Shown one piece after another: positions 10,100-20,484 of a stretch of DNA of 64,000 bases (the stretch's first letter is position 1; every line of letters starts with the position of its first letter). The position numbers were made by a program, and so were the translations under genes. The notes below the pieces were generated by a model, which was given only the letters and a program-made list of their open reading frames with translations, had not been told where the DNA came from and did no database searches. The stretch covers positions 62,580,406 through 62,644,405 of the forward strand of contig OY757010.1 of NCBI GenBank assembly GCA_963580285.1, in the 5' to 3' direction. The DNA is from Lucinisca nassula. Lineage: Eukaryota > Mollusca > Bivalvia > Lucinida > Lucinidae.

Positions 10100-10323
10100 T
10101 TTTTTTTGTTTTTTTTTTTTTGGTTTTACGGCCCTTTCAAGATTATTTCACTCATATCGAGCCGATCGCTAATCAGAAGTGGGCGAAAACCGGAGTACCC
10201 GGAGAAAAACCACATGACCTTCCGTCGCAGAACTTAGCGTCTCACATATGACCCGAGCGAGGCTCGAACCACAGCGGTGAGAGACCTAATGATCAAGAGT
10301 CAGCGCTCTTAACCACTAGGCCA
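10100..10323 (-). mobile_element. SINE-C with 13-bp TSD
   Basis: CATATAGTTGTTT flanks it at 10087-10099 and 10324-10336. Minus strand: head GGCCTAGTGGTTAAGAGCGC (A box), GTGGTTCGAGCC (B box), body CGATCGGCTCGATATGAGTG, tail GGCCGTAAAACC followed by an A-rich stretch. Confidence 0.9.
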
Positions 10324-10380
10324 CATATAGTTGTTTCTCGTGACAACCTTGAAAGCAGGGTAACAAGTATCTTTGACAAT

Positions 10381-10793
10381 AGTGGTGGCCAGATTAACAG
10401 TCGATCACAATTTCCGCTATCTTGTCACTTAAGAAGACATTGCCCAGTCTAGAACATTGTCGTACTTGAACTATTTACAATGTTGCGCCGAGTTGCGAAA
10501 AAAAATTGTTTAAACATATTTTATTGCATCAGAAAAAGCAATGGGGTTGGGCCGCAAGTTCTCGCAACATTAGTTACGGCCCTTCCCCTACAACAATCAT
10601 ATATAATGATACAAAGTGAAAACAACAGCAAACAATGTATATTTAAAAAAAAAAAGAGTATGCATGGTATGAGAAGGATTCTTAAGAAGAAAGACAGACA
10701 CTTCGTGTTGGGTGGTAAAGTACTAATACGATCTGTTATACATCTGTTACACTAACGAAAATAGGTTTATTTTGGTATTTGTAGGACTTAGGC
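10381..10793 (-). other. probable 3' UTR/flank of the 2A-LINE
   Basis: Lies downstream of the ORF2 stop on the minus strand. No frame recognised; an A/T-rich run near 10640-10656. The exact element end and TSD were not found. Confidence 0.4.
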
Positions 10794-13700
10794 CTAAAAT
10801 CGATTTGACGTTTTAATAAAGTTATGGACAGCGTCGAACAAAATAGTATTATTATCGACACTAAGATTTTGATTTCCAAAGAGAAGCAATTGAACATTTA
10901 GAGGGTGGAAATTTCTTGTTGAGTTGAACAGAATTAGTCGTTGGTGTGTGTATTTGGTACAGTTGAGAAAGTAATGTTCAGCATCTTCGATACCATTTTC
11001 ACAGCCACAATTTGGATCCGGGTGTAAATGATTATTGAATAAATCGTTATTTAAATTACTACAGTTGTTGCGCAGTCGTGCATGCAATATCGATAATAAT
11101 CGATTCCCACGAAGGTAGTAGAGTGGTACTTTTGGGACAGTGGTATTCGATCTGGAAGAATGAAATTTGAAGGCGCAAAGAGAAGTTATGTCCCTTAAAG
11201 AAGGATCTGTGGAATTCCACAAAGAAATAGATGAGGGAATACAAGACTTCTTTGAAATTTCGGTTCGGGTGTACGGAATGGAGAAGTTATGTTGGTTTCT
11301 AAGAGGGTAATTAGACACTTCTCTTACCCTAGGGGGAATTAGATCAGTTATATAGGAAGGCACTAAACCTGAGTTCACCTTATACATGAAATTAAGTTTC
11401 TGTTGCTGCCTTCTTTCAGACAGTGAAACCCAGCCACATTCTGAATATAAATTATCGAGTGAGACGGATCTAGTAAGACCTGTAACTAAACGAGCTGCTT
11501 CGTTTTGAATTTTTTCAAGAGCATATGAGTTCTGAGCTGAGCAACCATCCCATACAATCGAGGCATATTCCATTACAGGAAGAAGAAAGGAAACATATAT
11601 TTGATTAAGTGCATTTCTACTCAAAGAATATTTAAGCTTGCGGATAATACCTAATACTCTTGCCGCTGAGTTTTTGATGTTTTCGACATGTTTTGTCCAT
11701 TTTCCATCGCTGCTAAAGGTTATGCCTAGGTGTTTATGGTTTTCTGCAAACTTTATAATTGTATGATCAAACTTAAGCAATGGCATGAAGTCAAACGGTC
11801 TTAACGTGAATAACACTGCTTCAGTTTTGTTTGGATTAAATGTAACAAGCCATTGTTTTGCCCATTCACATAAGATACTTAAATCATGGTTAAGGAGGCC
11901 GTGGATGTCCTGCAGAGATGTTGCAGAACAATATAAGGAGCTGTCATCGGCAAAAAGCCTAGTTAGACTAAGCAGCGATTCGGAAATGTCATTCACATAA
12001 ATTAGAAACAACAATGGTCCCAGAACCGAACCTTGAGGCACTCCAGCCCTTAAAACTTTAGAATTAGAAATACCTTGCTTTATAACTACTTTTTGATTTC
12101 GGTCTGCAAGGTAATTACTTATCCATAAAAGAAAGTTGTCTTCCATACCATACTGTTTTAGTTTAAAAATGAGTCCTTTGTGCCAAACTCTGTCAAAAGC
12201 CTTGGAGATGTCACAAAATACCATACAAGAGAACTGGTGGTTATCAAAACTCTGACAAATATTTTGATATATATCAATCAACTGAAATACGGTGGAATGC
12301 TGGGGAAGGAAACCGGACTGATATTTATACAACAGACTATTTTCGAAAAAGTGGTTATACAGGTTCTTAAAGGCAATGCGTTCTTGGATTTTGCTCACAT
12401 TGCTCAATAAGGCTATAGGGCGGTAGTTACTTGGGGATGTTTTATCTCCTTTCTTGGGTATTGGAATGACGTTTGAATGTTTCCACGGCTCTGGATACTC
12501 ACCCTCGCTGAAAGAGCGGTTTATTATAATCGCTAAGGCTTTTGATATAGTTTTGGAAACTCCTTTGAGCATTTTATTACTGATGCCATCACTACCGTTA
12601 GCTTTGTTTGGATTAAGGTTTTCGATCAGTATCTCAATTTCGGATTCTCTACATGTTACATTTCTTAATCTATTCATTGTTTTATAATTAAAAGTCGGAA
12701 GTTCCGTATTTGTGTCGTCAACACATGAAATTGACACAAAGTAATCGTTTAGACATTCGGCTTTTTCAATGTCTGTACAATGAAAATTTCGTTCACCTGA
12801 GGACGTGGTTGAAATTAGTGGAGGAATGTCAGAACACGTGCTATTATTTTTCACAAAATGACGTACAATTTTCCAAAATCTACGTTTATCATTGTTTTGA
12901 AAATCCGAAATATTTAATTCTAAATTATTGAAGAAGATCTCTTTTGCATGTTTTTTCTGGTTGTTTACTCGATTACGCAAGATTTTGAATTTCACCCAGT
13001 CAGAATTATTACCTGTTCTAATAGCTTTTTGTTTTTGCCTGTCTCTTTTCCTAGAAGTTTTTCTTATTTCGCTGTCATACCAAGGTTTGTCGTCTGGCCT
13101 AACTGTAACTGATTTTGAAGGAATACATGATTTTACCATTTCAAGAAAAATGCTGTTAAAAAGCTCAGAGGCCGCACTTACTGATCCACGAGTCAGACAT
13201 GACCAGTCATAATTTCTAATTTTATTGTTTAGTAAATTGAAGTCAGCATTTTTATATAACCAGACTGTTCGTTTATATGGCTTTTTAAGTTCGTAATAAA
13301 AGGGTATTGTTATGAAGGTGGCAGCGTGGTCACTTATATAGTCGGGTACCCTAATGATTCCTGTATCCAGGTATGAGAGTTCCTCTGGTATGATAACGGG
13401 ATCAAGCAGTGCCTGTTGTCGTGTTGGTTCATTTATAACGTTTATTAAGGAATTGATGATCATGACATCTTTTAAATTTGATATGTTTGCGTTTAGTAAG
13501 TCTTCATTCAGGTCCCCTACAATTATTATGTTGTTTGATAGTTCCATTGCCTTTTCGATATTGAGATTAAATCCGTCAAAAAATAAAACATCAGATGTAC
13601 GAGGACTATAAAAAGTGCCTATTAAAAAACGTTCGTGTTTGACTACAAGTTCGACCCAGATAGATTCTTCACAATAAATTTCTAGTTCTGGTTTCTGACA

Positions 13701-14201
13701 GTGAACAAGTTCTTTTGACACATAGACCATTACCCCGCCTCCATGACTGGTACGGTCTTTCCTATAAGGCGAGTCAAAGGCATCAAGTAATAAGTTTTCG
13801 GTTGATACTCCTAAGTCTAAATGTGTCTCTGTGAAACACATAATATCAAAATCAGAGAAAAAATCTTCGAGAAAATCAATCTTGTTTCTTATACTTCTTA
13901 TGTTACAATGAAGGACCGACAGAGAGGAGTATTCGGCCGTGGCGGGTCCAGGGTTGGACTCGATATCACCGGCTCGAAGTAGTAAGAGTGCAATGACGAT
14001 TTGGAAATGACTGGAGTATATGTATATATGTAGACAGCGTAGAAACGTTATGCATGTAGAAAAAAGGTAAATAATTAATTTCATGAGAATAACAGATGGA
14101 AAACAGAAGTTAGCATTAAAAGAGCATTTATAGCTAAGTATATAAGAGCCACTATGGAAGAGCCCAATGCAGACACGCCATTGTTCCAGTCCGTTACCCA
14201 T
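10794..14201 (-). CDS. CR1/L2-like LINE ORF2: 2A peptide, endonuclease, reverse transcriptase
   Basis: An uninterrupted 1135-residue frame. Residues 40-77 are hydrophobic (from MKLIIYLFSTCITFLRCLHI) and lead into GDIESNPGP (78-86, at 13944-13970), a 2A ribosome-skipping motif that would release the leader from the enzyme. The AP-endonuclease domain follows (LHCNIRSIRNK, FTETHLD near residue 125, GDLNEDLL, SDHAA). The RT domain has YRPIALLS, FCDISKAFDRVWH, GVPQGSVLGPLLF and FADD (Asp752/753 catalytic). The C-terminus has CGCENGIEDAEHYFLNC, a cysteine motif of CR1/L2-type elements; no RNase H is seen. Known role: nicking of target DNA and target-primed reverse transcription. Start: the first Met is used, but Met40 would give a cleaner signal-like leader. 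Intact length suggests recent activity. Clade is inferred from the domain layout only. Confidence 0.93.
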   Translation of the reverse strand: MGNGLEQWRVCIGLFHSGSYILSYKCSFNANFCFPSVILMKLIIYLFSTCITFLRCLHIYIYSSHFQIVIALLLLRAGDIESNPGPATAEYSSLSVLHCNIRSIRNKIDFLEDFFSDFDIMCFTETHLDLGVSTENLLLDAFDSPYRKDRTSHGGGVMVYVSKELVHCQKPELEIYCEESIWVELVVKHERFLIGTFYSPRTSDVLFFDGFNLNIEKAMELSNNIIIVGDLNEDLLNANISNLKDVMIINSLINVINEPTRQQALLDPVIIPEELSYLDTGIIRVPDYISDHAATFITIPFYYELKKPYKRTVWLYKNADFNLLNNKIRNYDWSCLTRGSVSAASELFNSIFLEMVKSCIPSKSVTVRPDDKPWYDSEIRKTSRKRDRQKQKAIRTGNNSDWVKFKILRNRVNNQKKHAKEIFFNNLELNISDFQNNDKRRFWKIVRHFVKNNSTCSDIPPLISTTSSGERNFHCTDIEKAECLNDYFVSISCVDDTNTELPTFNYKTMNRLRNVTCRESEIEILIENLNPNKANGSDGISNKMLKGVSKTISKALAIIINRSFSEGEYPEPWKHSNVIPIPKKGDKTSPSNYRPIALLSNVSKIQERIAFKNLYNHFFENSLLYKYQSGFLPQHSTVFQLIDIYQNICQSFDNHQFSCMVFCDISKAFDRVWHKGLIFKLKQYGMEDNFLLWISNYLADRNQKVVIKQGISNSKVLRAGVPQGSVLGPLLFLIYVNDISESLLSLTRLFADDSSLYCSATSLQDIHGLLNHDLSILCEWAKQWLVTFNPNKTEAVLFTLRPFDFMPLLKFDHTIIKFAENHKHLGITFSSDGKWTKHVENIKNSAARVLGIIRKLKYSLSRNALNQIYVSFLLPVMEYASIVWDGCSAQNSYALEKIQNEAARLVTGLTRSVSLDNLYSECGWVSLSERRQQQKLNFMYKVNSGLVPSYITDLIPPRVREVSNYPLRNQHNFSIPYTRTEISKKSCIPSSISLWNSTDPSLRDITSLCAFKFHSSRSNTTVPKVPLYYLRGNRLLSILHARLRNNCSNLNNDLFNNHLHPDPNCGCENGIEDAEHYFLNCTKYTHQRLILFNSTRNFHPLNVQLLLFGNQNLSVDNNTILFDAVHNFIKTSNRF

Positions 14202-14595
14202 CTGGTAACTTCATAAACGAACTAAACCACGTTGCCCGCAACAGAGCCATTCCATTCTGACACCTTACGGTATAATCACCAAACAAGAAGTGTACAAAGA
14301 TGCAAGAGTGATAGAAAAAGATGATGTTTGTACAAAATGTTAAAAGAAGAATGAGTAAAATCCTATGCATATTATTAGGATTCTGAGTATGGCAAAAATG
14401 GGCAATAATAATCAGTTCAAGTTTCATGGACGTTATTTACCTTGGCGGTGGGGATCCGGACCAAAATAAAACACGCATCCCAACCACATCACGAAAATAT
14501 TCCTACACAAACCCTCCGCAAGATATACCGCCGAAAAAGGAAAAATTTAAGATTATGTTTTTGATAATCTCCCTATCTCCACCCAGAGCATGCAT
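14202..14595 (-). other. upstream region of the 2A-LINE ORF2
   Basis: A 77-codon minus frame (14194-14427) with a hydrophobic stretch runs up to the ORF2 start but resembles no known protein. It may be 5' UTR or the decayed end of an ORF1. Confidence 0.35.
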
Positions 14596-14775
14596 CAGGG
14601 GTACCCGTTAGAACCGCCTCATCGAGGTGGCCCCAACGAGCACCGACAATCCGCACTTCAGAACAGAGACGATGAAAGTAATGCATGCCTCCAGTAAACC
14701 GCAGTTCAGCTATGTAAAAGTGGGACCTCAAGGAGGGTAACTATTATACAGGCACGTTTTCGCGATGAGATAAAA
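14596..14775. repeat. foldback element, right half
   Basis: GGGTACCCGTTAGAACCGCC / GGTGGCCCCAACGAGCACC palindromic core, then GTAAACCGCAGTTCAGC, AAAAGTGGGACCTCAAGG and CAGGCACGTTTTCGCGATGA. This is the consensus order of the family, diverged. Confidence 0.7.
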
Positions 14776-14907
14776 AAGCAGCAAAAAACACGACAACAAC
14801 AACAAAAAACATCGATCTTTCGTTGGTCCTCCTAGCAAGCAATCGACCTGGATTCAAACTATAAATAAGGTGTGTCTAGGTGTTATTCATTACATGGGAT
14901 TAACGTG

Positions 14908-14910
<3 letters not shown>

Positions 14911-14945
<35 letters not shown>

Positions 14946-14967
14946 CGTTATTATTATATCTTCGAGT

Positions 14968-15026
<59 letters not shown>
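14911..15026. repeat. microsatellites (ATT)n and (GA)n
   Basis: 14911-14959 is ATT repeats with one interruption; 14971-15026 is pure GA. Frames through them give poly-Ile/Leu or Arg-Glu shadows. Confidence 0.97.
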
Positions 15027-15030
<4 letters not shown>

Positions 15031-15540
15031 CTCTGTTCCAGCCTTCTATCCATCTGTAGTACACTAATTTCCATTCATATAATCATAAAGCGTAAGAGCG
15101 CGTGAAAATAAAGCGGTAAACATTATAGCGGACCATACCAAAAGCATGCTCTGCACGAGCAGTTTATGTGTGATCGACTCGCAATAAAATATGAATGGAA
15201 TTTGTCCCCACAGAGAGGTAAGTAGAATAAAAATTGATATTTCCATTGTCTCCTCTCACCCGCTTCCCATCTCACTAACTCTCATCTGACTTGTGTGACA
15301 TATGTGTGGACAGATAATTGAAGGAAACTGTGTTTAGCTACAGATGTATGCTGGTGTGACCTGGCCTTATAACTCAAATAAGGCCATAGGCAACTCCAGT
15401 CATTCAGTTATTGGATCTGCACACAAACCCATAATTCTGCCTTGTCGAAACGAAATACAAGGCAAGAATTCAGGGATAGTCGAGCCTTGCAGTAGTATGA
15501 CCGAAATATGAGGACATACTCATAGAATTATGATTCATAA
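15027..15540. other. unassigned sequence
   Basis: Nothing recognised in this stretch. Confidence 0.4.
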
Positions 15541-15544
15541 TACA

Positions 15545-15735
15545 GTTACAGCAAAATTCCACCATTAAGACCACCTGAAATTAAGACTTGTTCTGCTTTA
15601 AAAAGCTTATTTAAAAGGGTGTGGGTTATTCTTTCTTTATGGTGTCTGCACACAGTGTCCCTTGGTCGGGGACCACTTTTGGGACTAATAAAAAGTGGTC
15701 TTAGGACCACTCTTGAAAAGTCCCAAAGGTGGTCT
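15545..15735. mobile_element. pogo-like MITE, partial
   Basis: ATTCCACCATTAAGACCACC at the left and repeated AGTGGTCTTAGGACCACT and CCCAAAGGTGGTCTTA match the intact MITE at 60305-60510. The right terminus is missing where a SINE-A tail begins. Confidence 0.65.
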
Positions 15736-15739
15736 TACT

Positions 15740-15865
15740 ATGGCGCGAGATACCATTTCATCTCAATGTCGGATATAAGTCCCAAAACAGGAAGCAACGT
15801 TTCCAAATGGCCTATACTGTGTTGGCGGTGACTTTAAAACACAAATCAATCAAACAACAAACATG
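15740..15865 (+). mobile_element. SINE-A, 3' part
   Basis: GAGATACCATTTCATCTCAA, GGAAGCAACGTTTCCAAATG and a tail of ACAAATCAATCAAAC-type repeats. Confidence 0.75.
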
Positions 15866-16904
15866 GTTACATGTACAATAAAGAATGGATCTGGAGTGTG
15901 TGGTTTTACACATTCTACTATGTTGGCTCTAAAGCACGAAATAGTATTTGTCAGTATACAGTAAGCAAGCCCCACTTTACCTGAGTAAAGTGGTGCTTTT
16001 CTAGGTGGTCATTTGACGGACTAGTTGGCGTGATGAACTTTCGGCAGCACAGCAGTATGTTGCCAAGATTACACATCTTTGAAGAAATATAATATATAAT
16101 ATAGTAAGTTGGTTCTGACTGGTGAAAACGAGATACAGTGAGATTCGTTAACTCGAACACGGATGATTCATTAACCATGATTGGTTCAAAATTCGTCCTG
16201 TTGTCCCACAGATTTCTTTCTATAGGTCTAGATATCCATACATTTTGTACAGTTAAGGTTAGGTTGCTTATTTTATCATTAAAAAAGCATGTTGAGAATA
16301 CTCAATGAGGCGATTCTAATGCGTAAACACAAAATAACCTCATTGAGAAAACATCGAAAAGATGCTTATACCATCAATTCGACCCTATAGATCATGATCT
16401 GGCTTTCTGATTAACCATCAGTAGCTCAAACTTTCCTTACATCGATCAAATTATCATGATCCCAGGGGTATTCGAGTTATCGAAGTTTAGCATTTGAATT
16501 TTCCTAAGATTTATAATATAGTCACATGAAGCCCCGCCTGGGCAAAGCGCCCCCGAAAAATTAAGGAAGCCAGTGTGACAAGTTCTCTAAAAAACTCAAC
16601 TTGCAAAATTGAGTTTGGCATCCTCATGGACCGTAACATCACGAAAACACACCTATTCACAATATTCGCATTATCTGCTGGTTCCTAGTCTGAGGGTTAT
16701 TAGTGTTGGAAAAACAGGTAACCAAACCCCCCTGACCTTTCAATGTCAGGGGGGTCTGGCCACCGGTTTTTCCATTATTGACAATGTGCAAGCTGGGAGC
16801 CAGCAAATACTGCAAATATGGTGAATACAAACGCAATGTAAATTTTGCCGCCGTAATGATGAAGATTTTAAGATGACAAATTCTGTTAGTCCTCCTATCC
16901 CCGC
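15866..16904. other. mostly unassigned, one foldback fragment
   Basis: Around 16290-16345 a weak foldback fragment (ACTCAATGAGGCGATTCTAA). Around 16705-16755 GGGGGGTT-type arms form a short inverted repeat about CCCCTGACCTTTCAATGTCA. No gene seen. Confidence 0.4.
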
Positions 16905-17072
16905 CCAAAACGTAGATTGCGGGTACTCGTCAGAACCACCTGACAAGCACCCACAATCCACACCCAGAGCAGAAACAGGCAGAATAACGTTTACCCCTGT
17001 AAACCCAAGTTCCACTGTATAAAAGTGGGGTTCAAGGGGTTCAAATCTAAGGCATGTTGGCGCGATGCCCTG
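16905..17072. repeat. foldback element, right half
   Basis: TAGATTGCGGGTACTCGTCA, ACAAGCACCCACAATCCAC, then GTAAACCCAAGTTCCAC, AAAGTGGGGTTCAAGGGG. Terminus GGCATGTTGGCGCGATG. Confidence 0.72.
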
Positions 17073-17349
17073 GGGCACCCACACCGATTCTCAGACAGTC
17101 AGTGTGTCATAGTCCCTTGCAAGCCCCACGCATTAAGATAGAGGGATCTGCAATTTTAAGGGTAGTAGACACCCAGGCATAATGAATATAATGAACAAGC
17201 ATTACCGTTCAGCAGAATACTTTGACAGAAAGTAATAGATCCAAGAGCATCATCGTAACGCACCTGTGTGACAAAGAACATCGCTTGATTTCTACAGGAC
17301 TATAACATTTGCAATAAAATTTCTGATTGTTATTAATATTTTTATTATT

Positions 17350-17515
17350 ATTACGTGCTCCGAACACTGGCCCCGGGTGTCCGCTCGGACCATCTGGTCC
17401 CGACGGCCCAACGAGCACCCACAACCTATGTTTTTGAGCACAAGTTGAAAGTAACAATATAGTCCTGTAAGCCCCGATTCACTCTATGCAAAGTGGGATT
17501 TAAGGAGTTATTCGT
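17350..17515. repeat. foldback element, diverged
   Basis: CGAGCACCCACAACCTATG followed by AGCACAAG, CTGTAAGCCCCGATTCACTC and AAAGTGGGATTTAAGG, ending near ACACAGGCCCGTTATCG. Sits immediately 3' of ORF1 on the minus strand. Confidence 0.6.
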
Positions 17516-17545
17516 AACACAGGCCCGTTATCGTTAAGGATCCAA

Positions 17546-18604
17546 CTAATCGAAGCTGTTCCCTGCTAGCTCAGCGAGTTCAGACTTAAATGCCTCATGT
17601 AATGAGGCAACTGTGCGGATAATGAAAGGTTTGCCTGCAGCTGTAGCTTTCACTAGCACTTTTCCGTCAATTGTCCAGAAACTATCGATTTTCCCAGCTT
17701 TTTTAATTTTCAGCAATTCTTTGACTATTGAATGATTGGAACTCGTTAAATCTTCGGTTATGAATGTTCTATCTGGGTTGTTCTTCAGGTTTGACTTCTT
17801 TGCGTATACTCTGGCCTTTACTTTGTAGTTGGCGAATTTAACGATAACTTGGGCCTTTTTATTCCTTTCTTGTTTACCAATAGGGTGGCATCGATCAATG
17901 TCGCTTTCCGTAATTTTGGCAGCATCGGACCCTTTAAGGATATTAGAATTAATATAGCCCGTTACCCATTTGACCATATCTTCTTCGTTCAGACCCATGT
18001 CTAGATTCAGGTTATTGAAACGTATTGAGTTTCTGCGCCCGTATTGCTCTAAATTGTTTACATCCAACTTAAGTGAGTCAATTACAGATGTTAGGTTCAG
18101 TACTTCCCCTTGTAGTTCGGTTATTTTAAGTTTGGCCTGATCTATTTCTTGACCTTGGATATCTATGACTTCTTTCTGTTGTTTGATTGTTTCAACCTGA
18201 GAATTAACTGTTTGCTGCAGAGCCAGATTAGATGCAAGTATCTCTGACAGTACTGTCGACTTCACCGTTTCCACTGCAGAACTAACAGCTGATTTGATCG
18301 TTTGTTCGATGAGCGGACTTATCATTTCACAGATTGTCGGCGCTATGCTTTTAGTGAAAGACTCATCTCCAAAGGATAACTTCATCATTTCCGAAAATGA
18401 TTTTGGATTGGTTTTACTTTTGCCCCTACCCTTTCGACCTGTCTCCGACAAAGAGCTGATGTCTGGTAATGAGTTTTGTTTTTTCAGAGGATTCAAACTC
18501 AGAGGTGATCCCTTCCGTTTTTTATCACCAGGTGTGCTTGTGTCAGTCTCGACCTCCTCCATGCCAACATTGACCCCGTACAGTTCGCAGTCAGTATCAT
18601 ACAT
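17546..18604 (-). CDS. LINE ORF1 protein, coiled coil and L1-type RNA-binding domain
   Basis: An intact 352-residue frame. Residues 1-75 are basic and low-complexity (KKRKGSPLSLNPLKKQ), a plausible nuclear or RNA-binding region. About 85-190 is a predicted coiled coil with heptads (LALQQTVNSQVETIKQQKEV, LKLDVNNLEQ). It ends in LEQYGRRNSIRFNNL, the hallmark at the start of the RRM-like core of L1-type ORF1 proteins. About 205-345 includes RCHPIGKQ, AQVIVKFANYKVKARVYAKK and FITEDLTSSN, matching the RRM plus C-terminal domain layout. Family role: trimeric nucleic-acid chaperone of the LINE RNP. It lies 3.3 kb upstream, same strand, of the 2A-LINE ORF2, but several other elements sit between, so common origin is unproven. 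Confidence 0.85.
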   Translation of the reverse strand: MYDTDCELYGVNVGMEEVETDTSTPGDKKRKGSPLSLNPLKKQNSLPDISSLSETGRKGRGKSKTNPKSFSEMMKLSFGDESFTKSIAPTICEMISPLIEQTIKSAVSSAVETVKSTVLSEILASNLALQQTVNSQVETIKQQKEVIDIQGQEIDQAKLKITELQGEVLNLTSVIDSLKLDVNNLEQYGRRNSIRFNNLNLDMGLNEEDMVKWVTGYINSNILKGSDAAKITESDIDRCHPIGKQERNKKAQVIVKFANYKVKARVYAKKSNLKNNPDRTFITEDLTSSNHSIVKELLKIKKAGKIDSFWTIDGKVLVKATAAGKPFIIRTVASLHEAFKSELAELAGNSFD

Positions 18605-19320
18605 GATGAAATAGTATGAAATAGTATGAAAGTTGCCGATAGAACAGATTTAAAGCAGCTCAAAAAACACAGTCAAGTCAACACCCAGGCTGTACACAAT
18701 CTGGAGTGTTCATGTATGGATTAACAATTTGTGTAAACACTGCTCACTCACCGCTCTCCGCTTGAATGACTCTATGTTCACTTTATATGTCCATTTATGT
18801 CCATTTATAAACCAATATAGAATGTTCTATCTGCACTCAAGTATATCTTTATGACAGGAGTCCACAACAAAAAGATACACTAGCATCTTGAAAAGGTATT
18901 CAGTAACTCTAGTCTCACATATCACATTATATCACATAATATCCCCATTTTCACCATCCCAGAAAATATCAACGGTCAAACATTGTCGCCATTGATCACC
19001 GAAAAAAATGACGATAAAACAAATGGTTCAGATTTAAAATATCTGTAAAATCAAGAGGCCCTTGGGCCACTATACTCACCATAGTTCCGTTGCGTTTCAT
19101 TAAGCTATTAAGGCTAGAAAAATCTAAGTAGAGGCCCACCCAAGGACTATGCTGCGAAATTAGGTTTCTAGCTTTTCTTGTTCTTATGAAAACGTTGACA
19201 AAATATTAATAATTGCTTAATCTTTGGGAGAAGATTTAAAGAATAGATGAACAAATAAGCTGAAGATGCTTATTGCCTTTTATACAATATAAGCCATCAT
19301 TATTGCATTGCATACAAATG
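18605..19320. other. upstream of ORF1, unassigned
   Basis: Probably contains the LINE 5' UTR near 18605-18760 by position. No motif recognised beyond that. Confidence 0.35.
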
Positions 19321-19321
19321 T

Positions 19322-19512
19322 TCTAGAAAAGGGTAATCCCTTTGAAGCAAGGACTACAAGACAGAACTGAAAACTGTGGAGTGTACACAATTTTTTTATG
19401 GACCAGACTAGCTAGTTTCGGCCAGTTAGGCCGCATCACTAACCCTCAAACATTTACGAACCCCTGCAGTGGCATCAATGATCCCAAATGACTGGAAAAT
19501 AAATCCACACTT
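19322..19512 (-). repeat. hammerhead repeat family 2, degenerate copy
   Basis: Shares AAGCAAGG, CTGTGGAGTGTACA and GACTAGCTAGTTTCGGCC with 21243-21602. The ribozyme region (19400-19445, minus strand) reads GTGATGC instead of CTGATGA, so it should be inactive. A partial second unit starts near 19588. Confidence 0.75.
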
Positions 19513-19817
19513 TGATGAAGAGCAGATAAACATTTTACGGACCCCAAATATTCCCATAGCACCAGCTACGGTGAAATATATTACTTTCTAGAAAAATGTA
19601 ATCCTTTGGAAGCAAGGGCAACAAGAAAATAAAAATAAAGCCACACTATGATAAAGATTGAAGTTTCAACATTTTATAGTTCCTAGGAAATTTTTGATGA
19701 AATTTAACTTAGACCTATGATAGATAGAATGAATTAAAGTAAAGATGAAAGGGGATGTCAAGAAAAACACTGCCTCTTACACTATGTAAGTTATCATCCC
19801 AACTGCATATGAAAAAT

Positions 19818-20230
19818 AGAAGTGAAGGCAATGATTAGGAATCGATACAATTAACCCACTGCTCCCATCAGAGACACCAAAGAGAAAGAAACACAAGCAT
19901 GAAATAACTAGACTCTAAACATCACTAGCGGAAAGCCAAAAGGACAGTTTCTTTCCAACAAAATGGCCAGTTGGCTGTCCAAAACAAAAGGATATACGCG
20001 AATACTGGTAATCACTTAGAGGGTCCAAATTAGAAGTAGAGGCAATGATCAGGAATCGATACAATTAACCCACAGCTCCCATCAGAGACACCAAAGGGAA
20101 AGAAACACAAACATGAAACAACATACCCCAACGGAAACACCAACAGCGGAAAGCCAAAAGGACCGTACCTTTCTCACAAAATGGCCAAAAGGCTATCCAA
20201 AATAAAATAATACAAGCGACACAAACACCC
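19818..20230 (-). repeat. dispersed repeat D, two tandem-like partial copies
   Basis: 19821-19995 and 20030-20215 both carry GGCAATGAT(T/C)AGGAATCGAT, AGCGGAAAGCCAAAAGGAC and AAAATGGCCA. The same sequence is found on the plus strand at 34330-34597 and 37970-38245. Function unknown. Confidence 0.75.
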
Positions 20231-20234
20231 AAAG

Positions 20235-20465
20235 ACCCCAAGCCTGCCCAGGAAAAGTGGGCGAGTTGGACCGTACATGTGTATAAAATAGAAGTAAATG
20301 CAATGGTCAGGAACCCCTATTTGTTTTACTGAAGGCATTGCTTGAGATGTCATTTCATCTGAATGTTGGATAGAAGTCCCGAAAAAATTGGAAGTAACGT
20401 CTCGAAAATGACCTAAGTGCTGTTGACAGGGCCGTTCAACCTCAATTTCAACCAAACAGGCATCA
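20235..20465 (+). mobile_element. SINE-A, partial
   Basis: AAGCCTGCCCAGGAAAAGTG, GAGATGTCATTTCATCTGAA and GGAAGTAACGTCTCGAAAAT, with tail CAACCTCAATTTCAACC. Confidence 0.72.
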
Positions 20466-20484
20466 TCATTTCATATGTTTATGC

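Larger units (their letters stand above)
9640..10380 (+). repeat. promoter-like dispersed repeat, copy 1
   Basis: Matches 20485-21165 in reverse orientation over about 0.7 kb (shared CATATGAAGCAGCGCAGTGT, GCGATCCATTCGTCAACA and others). Interrupted by SINE-C at 10100-10323. Contains the CRE/YY1/splice-donor block described separately. No protein assigned. Confidence 0.75.

Noticed and set aside
14870..15105. Frames rich in Ile/Leu and Arg-Glu
   Set aside because: Translation of ATT and GA microsatellites.
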